Of a stretch of 36,643 bases of DNA, positions 11,134 through 18,847 are shown piece after piece (position 1 is the first letter of the stretch; each line of letters begins with the position of its first letter). This DNA is from an uncultured Bacteroidia bacterium (GTDB lineage Bacteria > Bacteroidota > Bacteroidia > Bacteroidales > UBA932). The notes below the pieces were generated by a model. It was not told the origin of the DNA. It was given only the letters and a program-made list of their open reading frames with translations, and ran no database searches. The stretch lies in NCBI GenBank assembly GCA_902791945.1, contig CADAXR010000009.1, positions 1-36,643 of the forward strand, in the 5' to 3' direction. Both the position numbers and the translations under genes were made by a program.

Positions 11134-11577
11134 ATGAAAAAGTTAGTTACCATACTCCTGCTTCTTGCAGCGACCGTCACCGGGATTAAAGCTCAGGACG
11201 CAGACAAGATCGTCGGCACCTACAGGGCCGACTACGCCGACAATTCCTCCAGGATCAAGATCGAGAAAGCCGCCGACGGGACCTACTTCGGCAAGGCCAT
11301 CTGGGTCAAGAACTGCCTCGACAAGAACGGCAACAAGATCCTCGACAAGAAGAACCCTGACAAGTCGCTCCGCAGCATCCCCTGCGACAGGGTCAAGATC
11401 CTTTGGGGAGTAAAGTACAACGCAGAGAAGAACTGCTGGGACGGCGGCAAGATCTATGACCCGACAAGGGGCATCAGGGCCAACGTCAGCATCAACTTCC
11501 AGCCCAACGGGCGGCTTCGCGTAAGAGGCTCCGTGATGGGGATCGGAGAGTCAGTCTACTGGGACAAACTGAATTAA
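11134..11577 (+). CDS. Secreted DUF2147 family protein
   Basis: 147 aa from ATG 11134. A GTG at 11128 in the same frame overlaps the hemW stop and is a possible alternative start. The N-terminus MKKLVTILLLLAATVTGIKA is a signal peptide, probably cut before QD. The mature part has the DUF2147 pattern: a start like IVGTYRADYADNSSRIKIE, then LWGVKYNAEKNCWDGGKIYDP and a final GSVMGIGESVYW. The fold is a small lipocalin-like beta barrel, and the function is unknown. It sits immediately downstream of hemW and converges tail-to-tail with yicC, overlapping that gene by about 4 bases. Confidence 0.88.
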   Translation: MKKLVTILLLLAATVTGIKAQDADKIVGTYRADYADNSSRIKIEKAADGTYFGKAIWVKNCLDKNGNKILDKKNPDKSLRSIPCDRVKILWGVKYNAEKNCWDGGKIYDPTRGIRANVSINFQPNGRLRVRGSVMGIGESVYWDKLN

Positions 11578-12476
11578 AGGATATTCATAGATTGCTCGCG
11601 AATCTTCTCGAGCTCGTCCTTCGCCCTCACTACAAGTTTTTGTATGGGGGCGAAGTTGGCTTTTGAGCCGGTCGTGTTGATCTCACGGCCCATTTCCTGG
11701 ATTATGAAGCCGAGCTTTTTGCCGGGATACGGCTCCCCGTCGATCGTCTCCATAAAGTAGGCGCAGTGCTGGCGGAGCCGCACTTTTTCTTCGTTGATAT
11801 CGAGTTTTTCGAGATAGAAGATCATCTCCTGCTCGAAGCGGGAGGGATCGACCTTGACGGAAAGGTCCTCAACCGACTTTGAAAGCCTTTCCCTCACAAG
11901 GTCCTTCCTCTCCTTGTCGAGAGTCTCGATTTCGTCGTAGAATCCGAGAATCTTCTCAACACGCGAAGTCACGTCGCGGTACAGCGCGCCGCCCTCGGCG
12001 CAGCGGTAGGCATCCACCGCAGCAAGGGCGTCTTCGAACGCCTTCCGGACGGCTTCCGTGTCGGACTCAGTGATTGATTCGGACTTTTTCGGCCCGGCCA
12101 CATCCGGGAAGCGGAGCACGGCGGAAAGAAGGATGCTGTCGGCAAGGTAAGAATCCTCAGCCTCAGTCCTGTCCATGCCGGGAAGGCCGGTCCTGAGGCC
12201 GGAGATCTCGGAGTAGTATCTTTTCAGGGTCTCGGCATCTACGGGCAGGGAGGCAGTACGGGCGGAGGGTTCGAAACTCAGGAAGACATCTATCGTCCCC
12301 CTCACGAGCGCCTCGGAAACGCGTTTTCTCAGCGACATTTCAAGTTCCTTGGGGAGCAGGTTCGACTTGATGGCGACATCCGCCGACTTCCCGTTAAGGG
12401 TCCTGATCTCCACAGTAAGTTTACCGCCGGCAAGTTCTGCCACCGCCTTGCCGTAACCCGTCATAGATTTAATCAT
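11574..12476 (-). CDS. yicC: YicC/YloC family endoribonuclease
   Basis: 300 aa starting MIKSMTGYGKA, the family's invariant N-terminus; the frame is open further upstream but that part is the inverted repeat and is not conserved-looking. Other family marks are VEIRTLNGKSADVAIKSN, and near the C-terminus VRLRQHCAYFMETI, GKKLGFIIQEMGREINTTGSKA (in two parts) and KDELEKIREQSMNIL. Members in E. coli and Bacillus are metal-dependent endoribonucleases that act on structured RNA. The gene has its own minus-strand promoter at 12635-12666, with a long predicted hairpin between promoter and start codon. It diverges from the abiE pair. Confidence 0.93.
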   Translation of the reverse strand: MIKSMTGYGKAVAELAGGKLTVEIRTLNGKSADVAIKSNLLPKELEMSLRKRVSEALVRGTIDVFLSFEPSARTASLPVDAETLKRYYSEISGLRTGLPGMDRTEAEDSYLADSILLSAVLRFPDVAGPKKSESITESDTEAVRKAFEDALAAVDAYRCAEGGALYRDVTSRVEKILGFYDEIETLDKERKDLVRERLSKSVEDLSVKVDPSRFEQEMIFYLEKLDINEEKVRLRQHCAYFMETIDGEPYPGKKLGFIIQEMGREINTTGSKANFAPIQKLVVRAKDELEKIREQSMNIL

Positions 12477-12491
12477 ATGCTGTCTTTTTCC

Positions 12492-12625
12492 TTTCGAGAC
12501 TGGCAGTGACCTTTTTTCCACCTTCGGTTCCTGACGGAACCTTCGTCCCTCCCATCTTCGATGGGCCCCTCCCTCTAATATGCCGAGGGTGGCACGTTCC
12601 AAAAAGGTCACTGCCAGTCTCGAAA
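12492..12625 (-). promoter_or_regulatory. Large hairpin element forming the yicC leader
   Basis: Bases 12492-12516 and 12601-12625 are perfect 25-bp inverted copies (outer end TTTCGAGACTGG, inner end TGACCTTTTT). The 84-nt interior holds further stems: GGTTCC/GGAACC with a 4-nt loop (12526-12541), CCCATC/GATGGG with a 3-nt loop (12551-12565), and either CCACC/GGTGG (12518-12522 with 12588-12592) or CCCTC/GAGGG (12571-12575 with 12585-12589). The yicC promoter predicts transcription from about 12631 on the minus strand, so the mRNA would enter the outer stem within about six bases and leave it 15 nt before the yicC ATG. A MITE-like insertion is an alternative; no clear target duplication is seen. 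Confidence 0.75.
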
Positions 12626-12634
12626 TCTCTTGCA

Positions 12635-12666
12635 CAAATTTAGGGATTTTTTACGTTTCCGGCAAA
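12635..12666 (-). promoter_or_regulatory. yicC promoter (Bacteroidota -33/-7 type)
   Basis: On the minus strand TTTG (12666-12663) is followed by exactly 20 nt and TAAATTTG (12642-12635), a full match to TTTG-N19-21-TAnnTTTG. The inferred start of transcription is near 12631, giving a leader of about 155 nt that contains the 134-bp hairpin element. Confidence 0.7.
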
Positions 12667-12673
12667 AAATGTA

Positions 12674-12705
12674 TTTGATTTTGTCGCAAAAATGGCTTAG
12701 ATTTG
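12674..12705 (+). promoter_or_regulatory. abiE-1 promoter
   Basis: TTTG (12674-12677), 20 nt, TAGATTTG (12698-12705): a full match to the Bacteroidota consensus, with the abiEi ATG 18 nt further on. It is back-to-back with the yicC promoter; the two -33 elements are only 7 nt apart. Confidence 0.7.
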
Positions 12706-12713
12706 CGACAAAA
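12679..12713. promoter_or_regulatory. Palindromic operator over the abiE-1 promoter
   Basis: TTTTGTCGCAAA (12679-12690) and TTTGCGACAAAA (12702-12713) are perfect 12-bp inverted arms around an 11-bp spacer. The left arm lies between the -33 and -7 elements, and the right arm includes the TTTG of the -7 element and the likely start of transcription. AbiEi antitoxins are known to repress their own operon through inverted repeats, so this is the expected AbiEi site. Confidence 0.75.
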
Positions 12714-12723
12714 CTGAGGTAAA

Positions 12724-13350
12724 ATGGTCAGCGTAGAAAAGAAAATCGAAAGGATGGTCCGCGAAGGGGGCGAAGGGAAGGTATGGTTCCCTTCGGACTT
12801 TTTCGAATGCGGATCGGAAAAAGCCGTTTCCAAGGCGCTCCAGCGCCTGGTGGCGGATGAAGTGATAATGAGGATGGTCAGGGGGCTGTATTGCTATCCC
12901 ACAGTGGACAGGATGTGGGGGATGGGGAAGCTGCCGGCCAGCTCGGACGATGTCATCAAGGCATTTGCCGAGAGGGACGGATTCCGTATAGGACCGTGTC
13001 CCGGAGAGGCGCAGAACGCTCTGGGCCTTTCGGAGCAGGTGGTGATGAACCCGGTCTTCACGACCGACGGCCCGTCTAGACGTATTCCCTATGCCAAAGA
13101 CGCCCGTCCCATTGTGCTTTATCATGTGCCGCCTAAGGTGTTCAACTACAAATCCCGGATAGTGATGCTGACAGTCATCGCCCTCAATGAAATCGGCAAG
13201 GAGCACCTGTGGGAGTTCGATCTCGACAGGATGGAGAGCATATATAAGGGAATCCCATATTCCGAGATCCGCGACGACCTCCGCAACACTCCCTCCTGGA
13301 TAAGAAACTTAATACTTGGATTTTATGAATCAGCCGGCAAAAACAATTAA
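12724..13350 (+). CDS. Type IV toxin-antitoxin system antitoxin, AbiEi/DUF6088-like
   Basis: 208 aa. The first 60 residues form a winged-helix DNA-binding domain (VEKKIERMV, then a recognition region with SEKAVSKALQRLVADEVI and the wing VRGLYCYPT). The rest is a DUF6088/AbiEi-C-like domain with DGPSRRIPY and KVFNYKSRIVMLTVIALNEIG. In characterised AbiE systems this protein neutralises the toxin without stable binding and represses the operon. The ATG at 12724 follows the promoter and operator. Its end overlaps the toxin gene by 26 nt. Base composition is similar to the host genes, unlike the second AbiE pair in this window. Confidence 0.85.
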   Translation: MVSVEKKIERMVREGGEGKVWFPSDFFECGSEKAVSKALQRLVADEVIMRMVRGLYCYPTVDRMWGMGKLPASSDDVIKAFAERDGFRIGPCPGEAQNALGLSEQVVMNPVFTTDGPSRRIPYAKDARPIVLYHVPPKVFNYKSRIVMLTVIALNEIGKEHLWEFDLDRMESIYKGIPYSEIRDDLRNTPSWIRNLILGFYESAGKNN

Positions 13351-14326
13351 TTTCTGGGAGTATTCAGACCAGAGCAAACTTGACCTTTTCACTAAAATCC
13401 GGAAAGAGAAGAAAGTCTCCCTCAAGGCGGCGGAAAAGGACTGGTGGGTCTGCAATGTCATCAAGGCCGTCTTCGAGCTGCGCTGCGCCGATGCGGACGC
13501 CCTGACTTTCAAGGGAGGGACGTCCCTGAGCAAGGCGTGGGGGATCACGGAGAGATTCTCCGAGGATGTCGATGTGGCGATTGACAAGTCCTTCTTCGGC
13601 CTCGCTGGCGAGACGCGCTCGGCCAGGGACCGGATTCGGAAGCTTTCACGCAAGTACATAGCGGAAGAAGTGGCCCCGGAGCTTTCCGCTACGCTCCGTG
13701 TCCTCGGCGCCAACGACTGCGAAGTCGCATACAAGACCCGCCGGGACAGCGACGCCGACCCTACGGTCCTCCTTGTTCCTTACTACAGCATTCTGCCGGA
13801 GGACCCGTATATCAAAGCTGTCGTGAAGGTCGAATTCAGCTGCCGCAGCCCGAGGGAGCCGAGGGGGATGCGCGCCATAAAGCCTTTTGCCGCCGAGCTT
13901 TCACCCCTCATCGAGTTCCCGGAGACGGTCGTCCCGACCGTTGTGCCCGAAAGGACCTTCCTCGAGAAAGTCTTCCTCCTCCACGAAGAGTTCCAGAAGG
14001 ATTATCCGCGCCACAAGAGAATGTCGCGGCACCTCTACGACATCTACCGCCTCGCAAAGTTCGGCGTCGCCGACCGCGCCATAGCCGACACCGGCCTGTA
14101 TGACTCCCTCGTGCAGCACAGAAGCGTCTTCAACGCCATCCGCGGCATCGACTACGGCGGCCACTCCCGTGAGCGTCTAGCCTTCCTCCCCCCGGAGCAC
14201 CTCCTTCCCCTCTGGGAAGAGGACTACCGCTCCATGCAGGACCAGTTCATCTACGGCGACTCCCCCTCTTTCAGCGAACTTCTCAAAACCCTCGGCACCC
14301 TCCAGGAGAGACTCCGGAACGCATGA
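13325..14326 (+). CDS. AbiEii/AbiGii-type nucleotidyltransferase toxin
   Basis: 333 aa from ATG 13325, which overlaps the antitoxin end; a TTG three codons upstream is also in frame. The nucleotidyltransferase core is FKGGTSLSKAWG (63-74) followed by ERFSEDVDVAI, giving GG at 64-65 and the metal-binding D81 and D83. Further family marks are PERTFLEKVFLLHEEF and MSRHLYDIYRLA near the C-terminal half. Toxins of this family transfer nucleotides to RNA targets (tRNA in studied members), stop growth and can give phage resistance. It is translationally coupled to the antitoxin. The 3' side is 68 nt from glnS. Confidence 0.9.
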   Translation: MNQPAKTINFWEYSDQSKLDLFTKIRKEKKVSLKAAEKDWWVCNVIKAVFELRCADADALTFKGGTSLSKAWGITERFSEDVDVAIDKSFFGLAGETRSARDRIRKLSRKYIAEEVAPELSATLRVLGANDCEVAYKTRRDSDADPTVLLVPYYSILPEDPYIKAVVKVEFSCRSPREPRGMRAIKPFAAELSPLIEFPETVVPTVVPERTFLEKVFLLHEEFQKDYPRHKRMSRHLYDIYRLAKFGVADRAIADTGLYDSLVQHRSVFNAIRGIDYGGHSRERLAFLPPEHLLPLWEEDYRSMQDQFIYGDSPSFSELLKTLGTLQERLRNA

Positions 14327-14334
14327 AAGTGAAG

Positions 14335-14365
14335 TTGCTGATAAAATAGATTTTGCGTACATTTG
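14335..14365 (+). promoter_or_regulatory. glnS promoter
   Basis: TTG at 14335-14337, 20 nt, then TACATTTG at 14358-14365, 29 nt before the glnS ATG. This is a close match to the Bacteroidota consensus and separates glnS from the upstream toxin gene. Confidence 0.65.
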
Positions 14366-14394
14366 CGTTATTGTTAACAGTGGACTGAAAGAAT

Positions 14395-16071
14395 ATGGAA
14401 TCAGAGAGCAAAGTGGCGGCGGAGGAGCCGCGGAAAGTCAATTTCATTGAAGAAATTATAGAGGCCGACCTCGCATCGGGCAAATACAAGAGCATCATGA
14501 CGCGGTTCCCCCCGGAGCCGAACGGCTATCTGCACCTTGGACACGCCAAGAGCATCTGCCTCAATTTCGGGCTCGCCGAAAAGTACGGCGGTGCGACGAA
14601 CCTCCGCTATGACGACACCAACCCCACGAAGGAAGACACCGAGTACGTCGATTCCATCAAGGAGGACATCGCCTGGCTCGGTTTCCACTGGGACAAGGAA
14701 CTCTACGCCTCCGACTACTTCGACCAGCTCTACGAGTGGGCCGAGGAGATGATCAAAAAGGGCCTCGCCTACGTGGACGACCAGACTCAGGAGGAGATTC
14801 GCCTCGGGCGCGGCACCGTGGACAAGCCCGGGACGCCGAGCCCCTGGAGGGACCGCAGCCCGGAGGAGAACCTCAGGCTCTTCAGGGAGATGAAGGCCGG
14901 CAAGTACGCCGACGGCGAGAAGGTGCTCCGCGCCAAGATCGACATGGCCCACCCCAATATGATGTTCCGTGACCCTCTGATGTACCGCATCAAGCACGCG
15001 AGCCATCACAGGACCGGAGACAAGTGGTGCATCTACCCGATGTACGACTACACCCACGGGCAGTGCGACTCCATCGAGCACATAACCCACTCGATCTGTA
15101 CCCTCGAGTTCGACGTCCACCGCCCGCTCTACGACTGGTTCATCGAGACTCTCGGCATCTTCCCGTCCCACCAGTACGAATTCGCCCGCCTCAACCTCAC
15201 CTATACCCTTATGTCCAAGCGCAAGCTCCTCGAGCTCGTGCAGAAGGGCCTCGTGAGCGGCTGGGACGACCCCCGTATGCCGACTCTCTGCGGCGTCAGG
15301 CGCAGGGGCTACACCCCCCAGTCGCTGAAGATGTTCTGCGAGAAGATCGGAGTTTCCAAGAGGGAGCAGCTGATCGACCTCCAGCTCCTCGAGTGGTGCG
15401 TCAGGCAGGATCTCAACGCGAGGTCCAACCGCTATATGGCGGTCCAGGACCCCATAAAGGTCACAATCACCAATTATCCCGAAGACAAGGTCGAATGGTT
15501 CGACTGCCCGCTGAACCCGGCCGAGCCGGAAGGACCCTCCCGCAAGGTCCCGTTCTCGAGGGAACTTCTCATCGACAGGGCCGACTTTATGGAGGATGCG
15601 CCGAAGAAGTTCTTCCGCCTGCGCCCGGACGGCGAGGTGAGGCTCAAATACACATATATCATCAAGTGCGACGAGGTGATAAAGGACGAGGAAGGGAAAA
15701 TCGTGGAGCTGAAGTGCTCCTACGACCCTTCGACTCATCCGCAGAGCGGTGAGTGGCGCTCCGTCAAGGGGACGATCCACTGGGTCTCCGTCCCTCATGC
15801 CAGGGAGATCGAGATCCGCAACTACGACAGGCTCTTCACCCTGGCGGACATGAGCGAGGTGCCCGAGGACAGGGACTACAAGGACTTCCTCAACCCCGAC
15901 TCCCTCGTCGTCGGCAAGGGATACGCCGAGCCGGCGCTCCTTGAGGACGCCTCCGGCATAGCCGTCCAGTTTGAAAGGACCGGCTACTACATGAAAGACC
16001 CGGACAGCACCCCCGAGAATCCCGTTTTCAACCGGACGGTGACCCTGAAAGACTCCTACAAGCCCGAATAA
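14395..16071 (+). CDS. glnS: Glutaminyl-tRNA synthetase
   Basis: 558 aa, the usual length for bacterial GlnRS. It charges tRNA-Gln with glutamine in the cytoplasm. The class I signature is PPEPNGYLHLGHAKS, with HLGH at 47-50. The KMSKS loop is the GlnRS-type variant LMSKRKL (MSKR at 273-276). LRYDDTNPTKED and the WCIYPMYDYTHGQCDSIEHI region distinguish it from GluRS. The C-terminal anticodon-binding beta barrels are present (RPDGEVRLKYTYIIKCDEVI region, GTIHWVS). ATG 14395 follows its own promoter. The polyferredoxin gene starts 18 nt downstream. Confidence 0.97.
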   Translation: MESESKVAAEEPRKVNFIEEIIEADLASGKYKSIMTRFPPEPNGYLHLGHAKSICLNFGLAEKYGGATNLRYDDTNPTKEDTEYVDSIKEDIAWLGFHWDKELYASDYFDQLYEWAEEMIKKGLAYVDDQTQEEIRLGRGTVDKPGTPSPWRDRSPEENLRLFREMKAGKYADGEKVLRAKIDMAHPNMMFRDPLMYRIKHASHHRTGDKWCIYPMYDYTHGQCDSIEHITHSICTLEFDVHRPLYDWFIETLGIFPSHQYEFARLNLTYTLMSKRKLLELVQKGLVSGWDDPRMPTLCGVRRRGYTPQSLKMFCEKIGVSKREQLIDLQLLEWCVRQDLNARSNRYMAVQDPIKVTITNYPEDKVEWFDCPLNPAEPEGPSRKVPFSRELLIDRADFMEDAPKKFFRLRPDGEVRLKYTYIIKCDEVIKDEEGKIVELKCSYDPSTHPQSGEWRSVKGTIHWVSVPHAREIEIRNYDRLFTLADMSEVPEDRDYKDFLNPDSLVVGKGYAEPALLEDASGIAVQFERTGYYMKDPDSTPENPVFNRTVTLKDSYKPE

Positions 16072-16089
16072 TAACCCTTCCCTCCGGTT

Positions 16090-17484
16090 ATGAAAAAAAT
16101 ACGAATCGTCCTCGCAGCGCTGTTCCTGACGGGAATAACACTGCTTTTTCTGGATACGACAGGAGCTCTCCGCCACTGGCTGGGATGGATGGCGAAGATC
16201 CAGTTCCTTCCCGCCGTACTCGCGCTGAATGTCGCGGTCATAGCGGGCCTCTGTATCCTGACCCTCGTGCTCGGCAGGCTCTACTGCTCGGCAATCTGCC
16301 CCCTCGGAGTGCTGCAGGATGTGATTTCCTTCTTCAGCGGACTCAGGAAAGGCAAAAAGCACCGTTTCCACTACCGCAAGGAGCTGGCATGGCTCCGCTA
16401 CGGAGTGCTGGCGCTCTATCTTCTCGCCATCGGGCTCGGAGTCAATGCGCTAGTGGCGCTCCTGGCGCCCTACAGCGCCTACGGCAGGATGGTCTCGTCC
16501 ATCCTCCACCCCTCTCTTCTGACGGGGATAGTGGCGGGCGTGACGCTTGTCGTCATCGTAGTTCTCGCATGGACGGGCGGGAGGACCTATTGCAACACCG
16601 TCTGCCCGGTGGGGACGACTCTCAGCTTCCTGTCCCGCTTTGCTATGTTCCGCCCTGTCATTGATGCTGAAAAGTGCAAGGACTGCCACCTCTGCGAGAA
16701 GAGCTGCAAGGCTTCATGTATCGATATTTCCAACCACAGGATAGACTACAGCCGCTGCGTCGACTGCTTCGACTGCCTCGGGGAGTGCCGTTTTGACGCG
16801 CTCCACTACCGTTTTGCCTGGGGGAAAAAGCCGGAAGCGAAGCAGGCGACCGGAGACGACGGAGTCAGCCGCCGCGCTTTTGTCGCGACGGGAGCCTTCC
16901 TCGCCGGCACGGCGGTACTTAACGCCCAGAAGAAAAAACTCGACGGCGGCCTCGCCCCGGTCATAGACAAGGAAGTCCCTTCGAGGGAGACTCATATCAC
17001 CCCTCCCGGAGCATCCGACAGGTTCTACGCCAAATGCACGGCCTGCCAGCTTTGCGTCTCGTCATGCCCTAACGGCGTCCTTCGCCCTTCGACCGACATA
17101 CTCAACCTAATGCAGCCCGAAATGGGCTACGAGAAGGGCTACTGCCGCCCGGAGTGCGTCCGCTGCTCGGAAGTGTGCCCCTCCGGAGCGATAGTGAAGA
17201 TCTCCCCTGAAGAGAAGACCTCGATCCATATAGGAAAGGCCGTAGTGGACAGGAGTCTCTGCGTCGTGGAGAAAGACGGCGTCAGGTGCGGCAACTGCGC
17301 CCGCCACTGCCCAGTCGGGGCGATCAGGATGGTTCCCCTTGACCCCGAAGTCAAGGAATCCCCGAGGATTCCCTCCGTCAATGTGGAGAAATGTATCGGC
17401 TGCGGGGCCTGCGAGTTCCTCTGCCCTTCGAGGCCGGTGAGCGCCATCCACGTCGAAGGTTACCACATCCACCATAAAGACTGA
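16090..17484 (+). CDS. NapH-NapG-like membrane polyferredoxin fusion
   Basis: 464 aa. The N-terminal half (1-240) is NapH/CcoG-like: about four or five membrane helices with two CX3CP motifs (C66/C70 in YCSAICPLG, C168/C172 in YCNTVCPVG), then two [4Fe-4S] sets (C196-C206, C223-C233). A Tat-like segment SRRAFVATGAFLAG (260-273) follows. The rest resembles NapG, with cysteine sets around C316-C326, C352-C363, C391-C407 and C435-C445. This reads as a fusion of quinol-side NapH and periplasmic NapG, keeping the NapG signal inside as a likely membrane segment. A role in moving electrons from the quinone pool to a periplasmic acceptor is inference. No nitrate reductase is present. The next gene begins 6 nt downstream. 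Confidence 0.85.
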   Translation: MKKIRIVLAALFLTGITLLFLDTTGALRHWLGWMAKIQFLPAVLALNVAVIAGLCILTLVLGRLYCSAICPLGVLQDVISFFSGLRKGKKHRFHYRKELAWLRYGVLALYLLAIGLGVNALVALLAPYSAYGRMVSSILHPSLLTGIVAGVTLVVIVVLAWTGGRTYCNTVCPVGTTLSFLSRFAMFRPVIDAEKCKDCHLCEKSCKASCIDISNHRIDYSRCVDCFDCLGECRFDALHYRFAWGKKPEAKQATGDDGVSRRAFVATGAFLAGTAVLNAQKKKLDGGLAPVIDKEVPSRETHITPPGASDRFYAKCTACQLCVSSCPNGVLRPSTDILNLMQPEMGYEKGYCRPECVRCSEVCPSGAIVKISPEEKTSIHIGKAVVDRSLCVVEKDGVRCGNCARHCPVGAIRMVPLDPEVKESPRIPSVNVEKCIGCGACEFLCPSRPVSAIHVEGYHIHHKD

Positions 17485-17490
17485 CGCCCT

Positions 17491-18837
17491 ATGGAAAAGA
17501 TATCAAGACGCGATTTCCTGAAGATTAGCGGTGCCGCAGCGATAGGTGCGGCAGCCGCGGGTTGCGGCGGCGCAGGCGGCAAAAAGGCTCAGAGCGAGGA
17601 AGGCGAGATGGAATACCGCACGAACCCCGGCAACGGAGACAAAGTCTCCCTTCTCGGCTACGGCTGTATGCGCTGGCCGATGATAAAGGACGAGAAAGGT
17701 GGTGACATCATCGACCAGCCGACTGTCAACAAGCTGGTGGACAGGGCTATCGCAGCCGGAGTCAACTATTTCGACACTTCTCCCGTGTACCTCCGCGGAC
17801 AGTCGGAAAGGGCCTCGGGAATTGCCCTTTCACGTCATCCCAGAAGCTCGTATTTCATAGCGACCAAACTTTCCAACTTCGGGGATTCCTCGCCTGAGGG
17901 TTCCATCGCGATGTACCACGACTCCTTCGAGCAGATGGAGACCGACTATTTCGACTACTATCTGCTGCATTCCATAGGCCGTGGGGGCTACGAGGCCTTC
18001 AAGAAGCGCTACGAGGACAACGGCATGGTCGAATTCCTCCTTAAGGAAAGGGAGGCCGGAAGGATTCGCCAGCTCGGCTTCTCCTTCCACGGCAAAAAGT
18101 CCGAGTTCGACGAGATGGTAGCCCTCCACGACAAGTACAAGTGGGACTTCGTCCAGATAGAGATGAACTATATGGACTGGAAGCATGCCGACGGGGTGCG
18201 TAACGTCAACGCCGACTACCTCTACGAGGAGCTCGACAAGAGGGAGCTTCCCATCGTCGTGATGGAGCCCCTCCTCGGCGGCCGCCTCGGCAAGCTTCCC
18301 GACAACGTGGCGGCGATCCTGCAGGCGCAGAATCCCGACGTCTCGCTCGCCTCTTGGGCCTTCCGTTTCGTCGGTTCGTATCCCCGTATCCTCACCATCC
18401 TCAGCGGCATGACCTACCTCGAGCACCTCGAGGACAACATAAAGACATTCACCGGCTTCGAGCCTATGGACGAAGATGAACTGGCCCTGATGGGGCAGAT
18501 AGCGGCACTGATGGCGGAATACCCGACCGTCAACTGCACCGGCTGCAACTACTGCATGCCGTGTCCCTTCGGCATCGACATCCCCGGCATATTCGCCCAC
18601 TACAATGCGATGGTCAATGAGGGCAACGTCGGCGCCAGCGAGGAGCAGAAGATTTTCCGCAAGCTGCGCAGCCGCTACCTCACGACCTACAACAAGGCCG
18701 TCCCGACAGTCCGGCAGGCGGACCACTGCATCAACTGCGGACAGTGCCTCCAGCACTGCCCCCAGAGCATCAACATTCCACGCGAACTCTTCAGGATTGA
18801 CAGACAGATAGAGGCCCTCAAAAGGACCATAAAATAG
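17491..18837 (+). CDS. Tat-exported aldo/keto reductase with C-terminal ferredoxin clusters
   Basis: 448 aa. The N-terminus SRRDFLKISGAAAIGAAAAGC is a full Tat signal (S5-K11) ending in a possible lipobox with C25, so an exported lipoprotein is likely. The AKR barrel follows with the catalytic tetrad D95, Y100, K126 and H160 (FDTSPVY, ATKLS, YYLLHS). The C-terminus has two cysteine sets: C349, C352, C355, C358 in CTGCNYCMPC, and C413, C416, C419, C423 in CINCGQCLQHC. Ferredoxin-type AKRs are common in anaerobes, and the substrate is unknown. Placement 6 nt after the polyferredoxin suggests that protein supplies or takes its electrons. Confidence 0.9.
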   Translation: MEKISRRDFLKISGAAAIGAAAAGCGGAGGKKAQSEEGEMEYRTNPGNGDKVSLLGYGCMRWPMIKDEKGGDIIDQPTVNKLVDRAIAAGVNYFDTSPVYLRGQSERASGIALSRHPRSSYFIATKLSNFGDSSPEGSIAMYHDSFEQMETDYFDYYLLHSIGRGGYEAFKKRYEDNGMVEFLLKEREAGRIRQLGFSFHGKKSEFDEMVALHDKYKWDFVQIEMNYMDWKHADGVRNVNADYLYEELDKRELPIVVMEPLLGGRLGKLPDNVAAILQAQNPDVSLASWAFRFVGSYPRILTILSGMTYLEHLEDNIKTFTGFEPMDEDELALMGQIAALMAEYPTVNCTGCNYCMPCPFGIDIPGIFAHYNAMVNEGNVGASEEQKIFRKLRSRYLTTYNKAVPTVRQADHCINCGQCLQHCPQSINIPRELFRIDRQIEALKRTIK

Positions 18838-18847
18838 AGCAAGAGCA

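Noticed and set aside
12477-12635. A 53-residue N-terminal extension of YicC
   Set aside because: It translates the hairpin element and extends upstream to the promoter, whereas the family begins at MIKSMTGYG (12476).
14401-16371. A 656-codon minus-strand frame across glnS, and similar long antisense frames across gdhA (3825-5321), dnaK (20747-22219) and the receiver/ATP-grasp gene (6977-8221)
   Set aside because: All lie opposite genes with clear family motifs and show the same biased composition. None has its own promoter or conserved motif.
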